From Candidatus Bathyarchaeum sp. (GTDB lineage Archaea; Thermoproteota; Bathyarchaeia; Bathyarchaeales; Bathyarchaeaceae): DNA of 16,080 nucleotides. The notes beneath the pieces were generated by a model, which worked only from the letters and a program-made list of their open reading frames with translations, was not told the origin of the DNA and ran no database searches. Location: the NCBI GenBank assembly GCA_004376385.1, contig SOJY01000105.1, positions 1 through 16,080 on the forward strand. Reading direction: 5' to 3'. Both the position numbers and the translations under genes were made by a program. This document shows positions 13,429 to 16,080 of the stretch, piece by piece; within the stretch, counting starts at the first letter, position 1; each line of letters begins with the position of its first letter.

Positions 13429-13899
13429 TTACTTCTCTCCTTTCGACAGATTTTCTGCTTCTTCTATTTCCGCGGTTTCCTTGAACACTTCAGATTCCCG
13501 AGTTGCTCCTGGATTTAAAACGTGAATTCCTCGTTCCTCAGCTAAGGATAGGATAGCAACTCTTTTTCTGCCCCCAACCGTTCGAGCTATTCGTATAGCC
13601 TGCAATTCAGGATCTATTCCCGCCAAATCATCAACAGTATGAACCCGAGTTTCTATGAATCCTGACGGATGCAAGCCTCTTGTTTTCTTGGGGCTTCGGT
13701 AACCAGTAGTTGGGGAAGCGGGCCATCCCTTAACCTTCTTTCGCATTTTACTGTCGATTCCATGAGGTCTTCTCCATTTATCCGGAACTCGTTTATATCT
13801 CCAGCTTTCTTGGCGCCTAAACTTGGGTTTCTTGTGTTTAACATAATCATTTTTGGAGAGTTGCTTTTCTGCGATTGTCTCCTGCTCTTCCGTTGTCAT
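13429..13899 (-). CDS. rpl32e: 50S ribosomal protein L32e
   Basis: A 156-residue archaeal/eukaryal L32e. The core KKPKFRRQESWRYKRV (23-38), DKWRRPHGIDSKMRKK (40-55) and GWPASPTTGYRSPKKTRGLH (58-77) is diagnostic. About 20 acidic residues lead in and about 20 Glu-rich residues trail, the latter a modest extension. The ATG overlaps the L6 stop in an ATGA junction (13896-13899), indicating coupled translation. Confidence 0.95.
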   Translation of the reverse strand: MTTEEQETIAEKQLSKNDYVKHKKPKFRRQESWRYKRVPDKWRRPHGIDSKMRKKVKGWPASPTTGYRSPKKTRGLHPSGFIETRVHTVDDLAGIDPELQAIRIARTVGGRKRVAILSLAEERGIHVLNPGATRESEVFKETAEIEEAENLSKGEK

Positions 13900-14444
13900 T
13901 CTTGGAATCCCTCATGTTGTTCGTAAACGTAGATGCCATCTAAGAAAACTCGTGGATCTTTATTTCTAATTTTAGTTGAATTTTGGATGTTTGCAGCAGT
14001 TTGGCTGACATCTTCAAGGTTGATTCCCTGTACGATAATGTCGTCTCCCTTGATTATGACCTTGGTGTCTCCCATTATCTTGGCTTTGCGGGGGTTTCGT
14101 TCTCCAATGAAGTTCTCGATGGTCAAAGTTTTCCCGATGATTTTGACGGTTATTGGGAAGTGGGAAAAAACGATTTTCAGTTTATAGGTGAATCCCGTCG
14201 TTACTCCCTTTATCATGTTCTGAATGTGAGAACTAATAGTTCCCACGAGGGCCGCTTCCTTTTTGCGGGGCCAACTCGCCTGAACTGTTACTGTTTTCCC
14301 ATCCAGTTGAATCTTTATGGGTGCATGAGAGAAGTCTCTGGTCAACTCTCCTTTTTCACCCTTAATCGTGACGAGTCTACCATCAAGCATACCCTCTACG
14401 CCTTCAGGGATTTCAACTGTTTTCACGGTTTCGATTGCACGCAT
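13896..14444 (-). CDS. rpl6: 50S ribosomal protein L6 (uL6)
   Basis: A 182-residue archaeal L6 of two similar alpha/beta domains. The N-terminal domain has VEGMLDGRLVTIKGEKGELT (16-35) and the second has FPITVKIIGKTLTIENFIGE (96-115) followed by RNPRKAKI, typical of archaeal L6 near the GTPase-associated centre. A final YVYEQHEGFQE tail matches relatives. The ATG at 14444 lies about 10 nt after AGGAG, which overlaps the S8 stop. Confidence 0.95.
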   Translation of the reverse strand: MRAIETVKTVEIPEGVEGMLDGRLVTIKGEKGELTRDFSHAPIKIQLDGKTVTVQASWPRKKEAALVGTISSHIQNMIKGVTTGFTYKLKIVFSHFPITVKIIGKTLTIENFIGERNPRKAKIMGDTKVIIKGDDIIVQGINLEDVSQTAANIQNSTKIRNKDPRVFLDGIYVYEQHEGFQE

Positions 14445-14456
14445 ATTTCGTTTCTC

Positions 14457-14849
14457 CTAATAAACAAAGGCCAAAAGACGCCCACCGATCTTTTTCTCTT
14501 TAACCTCTTTATGGGACATAACCCCTTGAGAGGTGGAAAAGACCAGTACCCCTATGTCTCTAGAGGGGAGGAACTGTTTTTCCCAATTTTCTATTTCTTT
14601 GGAACTTACAGGAATTCTAGGTTTTATGGCGCCACATTTGTTGACTCGACCAAGAAGTTGTACTCTAAATTTTCCGGAGCGTCCATCACCGATAAATTCG
14701 AACTCTCCGATGTAACCGTTCAACTGCATGACTCTCAAAACACGCCCTAATAGCTTGGATGCTTGGTTGATTAAGCATTCACGTTTTCGGCGCATCTCAT
14801 TATTAATTATTGTTGTCAAACCGTTTGCGAGCGTGTCCATCATAGGCAA
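14457..14849 (-). CDS. rps8: 30S ribosomal protein S8 (uS8)
   Basis: A 130-residue archaeal S8, a primary 16S rRNA binder that organises the central domain. The N-terminus MPMMDTLANGLTTIINNEMR (1-20) aligns with the usual MxMxDPLANAL start, which supports TTG at 14849 over the ATGs at 14843 and 14840. AGGAG lies 11 nt before it. The second domain includes VNKCGAIKPRIPVSSKEIEN and the final GVLVFSTSQGVMSHKEVKEK region, all expected. Confidence 0.95.
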   Translation of the reverse strand: MPMMDTLANGLTTIINNEMRRKRECLINQASKLLGRVLRVMQLNGYIGEFEFIGDGRSGKFRVQLLGRVNKCGAIKPRIPVSSKEIENWEKQFLPSRDIGVLVFSTSQGVMSHKEVKEKKIGGRLLAFVY

Positions 14850-14866
14850 ATCTGTAACATCTCCTT

Positions 14867-15031
14867 TTACTCATACTTCCTGAAACCTAGGTCACTAGCA
14901 ATCTCCCTGAAACATTGACGGCACAGGTTTAATCCGTACCTACGGATAAGCGAACCGTAGGAGCCGCATCGCCTACAGGGTCGACTACCCTTACCAAACT
15001 TTCGCTCTGTCTTAGTTTGCTGTTTCACCAT
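14867..15031 (-). CDS. rps14: 30S ribosomal protein S14, zinc-binding type (uS14)
   Basis: A 54-residue small-subunit head protein, easily missed because of its size. The peptide begins MVKQQTKTERKFGKGSRPCR and ends LGFRKYE. Zinc ligands are Cys19-x2-Cys22 and Cys37-x2-Cys40, the latter in LCRQCFREIA, as in archaeal S14/S29e. The ATG at 15031 is followed by an in-frame GTG; GGTGA just upstream can serve as ribosome binding site. It lies between L5 (13-nt gap) and S8 (17-nt gap), its standard place. Confidence 0.93.
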   Translation of the reverse strand: MVKQQTKTERKFGKGSRPCRRCGSYGSLIRRYGLNLCRQCFREIASDLGFRKYE

Positions 15032-15044
15032 GAATTCACCATTT

Positions 15045-16055
15045 TCACATTATTTCAACATCAAACTCGTCTTTAATAAATAGTATCGCTTCGTTGGCGG
15101 TCAGCAGATGACCTTTTCCGAGCTTAGACTTAACGCGGTGTCTACGTTTAACACGATATCCTGCTCTGCCGAGCGAAACTGAGACATCCATACCGTGGAT
15201 ACCGAGTTCAGGCGCGTATTTAGTGCCGGGAATGTCTATATGTTCCTTGATCCCAAAGGAAAAGTTGCCTTGACGATCAAAACAGTATTTCGAAAGCTTC
15301 TTATCGATAGCATAAAAAGCCTTCCGGAGAAATACTTCTGCTTTTTCATCTCGAAGAGTCACGAGGCACGCTATGGATTCCCCTTTTCTGATACCGAATT
15401 CACGTATGGTTTTTTTGGCTTTTCTCTTGGAGGGTTTTTGATTTGTTAGTTGCTTGAGAACCGTTTCCGCCTGTTCCAGAGGTCTTCCGGATTGTCCAAC
15501 TGACATGTTAACAGTTACTTTTTCTATTACAGGCTTAAGCATGGGGTTTCCGGTCCATTCTTTGCGTGGTGGTTTAGCTACTTTAGGCGCCACTTTCTCT
15601 TCGGCTACAGGTTTTTTTTCTACAGCTGGAGCCGCTTCTTTGGCTACTTTCTCTTCTTTAACAGGAGCAACAGCAGGCTCAGCTGCCTTCTCTTTTGGCA
15701 CCACTTTCTTTTCAGCAGAAGCGGGTTTTTCAGCAACTTTTTGTTCTACTTTCTTTGCTGCCACAGGCTTCTTTACAGGCTTAGCCTCTGTTTTGGCTAC
15801 TTTCTTCGCTACTACAACTTTTGGTTCAGCAACAGGAACCTTTGCAGGGGCAACTTTCTTTTTAGTTACCACCTTTTTCTCCACAGAAGGAGCCTCTTTT
15901 TCTTTAGTAGGAAGTGCTGCGGGTTCAGCTACTTTTTTCTCTACTTTCTTCTCCGCTACCGGCTTTTTCTTTACAACTGGAACCTTTGCTTTGGCAGCTT
16001 GTTTTTCAGCTACGACTTTTTTCTTCACAGGAGCAACCGCTTTTTCTTCAGTCAA
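15045..16055 (-). CDS. rpl5: 50S ribosomal protein L5 (uL5) with long Lys/Ala-rich N-terminal tail
   Basis: A 336-residue protein, about twice the usual archaeal L5 length (about 170-185). The C-terminal half is an ordinary L5 that binds 5S rRNA and the central protuberance: GNPMLKPVIEKVTVNMSVG (169-187), KAKKTIREFGIRKGE, then ELGIHGMDVSVSLGRAGYRV. Residues 1 to about 165 are a low-complexity tail of Lys, Ala, Val, Pro and Glu with repeated KKV, PVAEKK and VAPVK-like units, resembling histone H1 tails and predicted disordered. The start is TTG at 16055, nine nt after GAGG. The frame stays open to the window edge, so a slightly longer N-terminus cannot be excluded. The tail may bind rRNA or DNA; that is inference. 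Confidence 0.9.
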   Translation of the reverse strand: MTEEKAVAPVKKKVVAEKQAAKAKVPVVKKKPVAEKKVEKKVAEPAALPTKEKEAPSVEKKVVTKKKVAPAKVPVAEPKVVVAKKVAKTEAKPVKKPVAAKKVEQKVAEKPASAEKKVVPKEKAAEPAVAPVKEEKVAKEAAPAVEKKPVAEEKVAPKVAKPPRKEWTGNPMLKPVIEKVTVNMSVGQSGRPLEQAETVLKQLTNQKPSKRKAKKTIREFGIRKGESIACLVTLRDEKAEVFLRKAFYAIDKKLSKYCFDRQGNFSFGIKEHIDIPGTKYAPELGIHGMDVSVSLGRAGYRVKRRHRVKSKLGKGHLLTANEAILFIKDEFDVEIM

Positions 16056-16056
16056 A

Positions 16057-16080
16057 TCAATTCGCCTCTGGTAGGGATAT
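16057..16080 (-). CDS. rps4e: Probable 30S ribosomal protein S4e (last seven codons)
   Basis: A minus-strand frame entering at the right edge reads ISLPEAN and stops at TGA, one nt before the L5 start. S4e normally precedes L5 in archaea and often ends in a similar hydrophobic-Pro-Glu motif. Only seven residues are visible, so the call rests mainly on position. Confidence 0.4.
   Translation of the reverse strand: MSLPEAN

Noticed and set aside
13983..14750. 255-codon plus-strand ORF opposite L6 and S8
   Set aside because: It covers two clear ribosomal protein genes in antisense and resembles no protein family.
15454..16074. 206-codon plus-strand ORF opposite L5
   Set aside because: It is the antisense shadow of the low-complexity L5 tail; its Ser/Ala/Thr/Phe-rich sequence mirrors the Lys/Ala/Val codons and has no family resemblance.
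1..16080. Mobile elements, CRISPR arrays, phage or defence genes
   Set aside because: No transposase, integrase, long terminal repeats, direct-repeat arrays or defence-type domains were seen; all long frames are accounted for by housekeeping or transport genes.

Overview
The window looks archaeal. The evidence is an archaeal/eukaryal-type ribosomal protein cluster (L32e, L19e, L34e, a zinc-binding 54-aa S14, archaeal-type S5, L18, L15 and L30), an archaeal HxGH-type NMN adenylyltransferase, a DUF106/EMC3-like protein, and A/T-rich TATA boxes placed about 25 nt before expected transcription starts. Many starts are TTG or GTG behind GAGG-type ribosome binding sites. The gene set and moderate GC content fit an uncultivated Thermoproteota lineage, perhaps Bathyarchaeia. 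That placement is inference and was not tested.

Right half (about 7128-16080, all minus strand, read right to left): the tail of the spc-like ribosomal cluster. In transcription order it holds a probable S4e C-terminus at the edge, L5, S14 (54 aa), S8, L6, L32e, L19e, L18, S5, L30, an Hsp20 small heat shock protein, L15, SecY, DUF106/EMC3-like, L34e and a cytidylate kinase-like protein. Genes mostly abut or overlap (ATGA and TAATG junctions). Three departures from the usual archaeal layout stand out: L5 carries a roughly 165-residue Lys/Ala/Val/Pro/Glu tail; hsp20 sits between L30 and L15 behind its own TATA-like box; and adk, usually between secY and DUF106, is absent, with only a 95-bp gap there.

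Left half (1-7127): short, mostly plus-strand units unrelated to translation. They are the first 26 codons of a divergent zinc-type alcohol dehydrogenase/quinone reductase (minus strand, running off the left edge); a 483-bp intergenic region; a three-gene ABC-2 exporter (ATPase plus two permeases); O6-alkylguanine-DNA alkyltransferase; NMN adenylyltransferase; a rhomboid protease; a convergent SAM hydrolase (DUF62) on the minus strand; and a divergent atypical protein kinase (COG2112-like) that converges on the cmk end of the ribosomal cluster.

I see no mobile element, CRISPR array, tRNA, rRNA or phage gene, and no clear new multi-gene system. The items most worth a second look are the L5 tail, the embedded hsp20, the emptied adk slot holding a 30-codon ORF with a P-loop-like motif, an NMNAT with an altered nucleotide-binding motif, and a possible small minus-strand transcript in the 81-563 gap.
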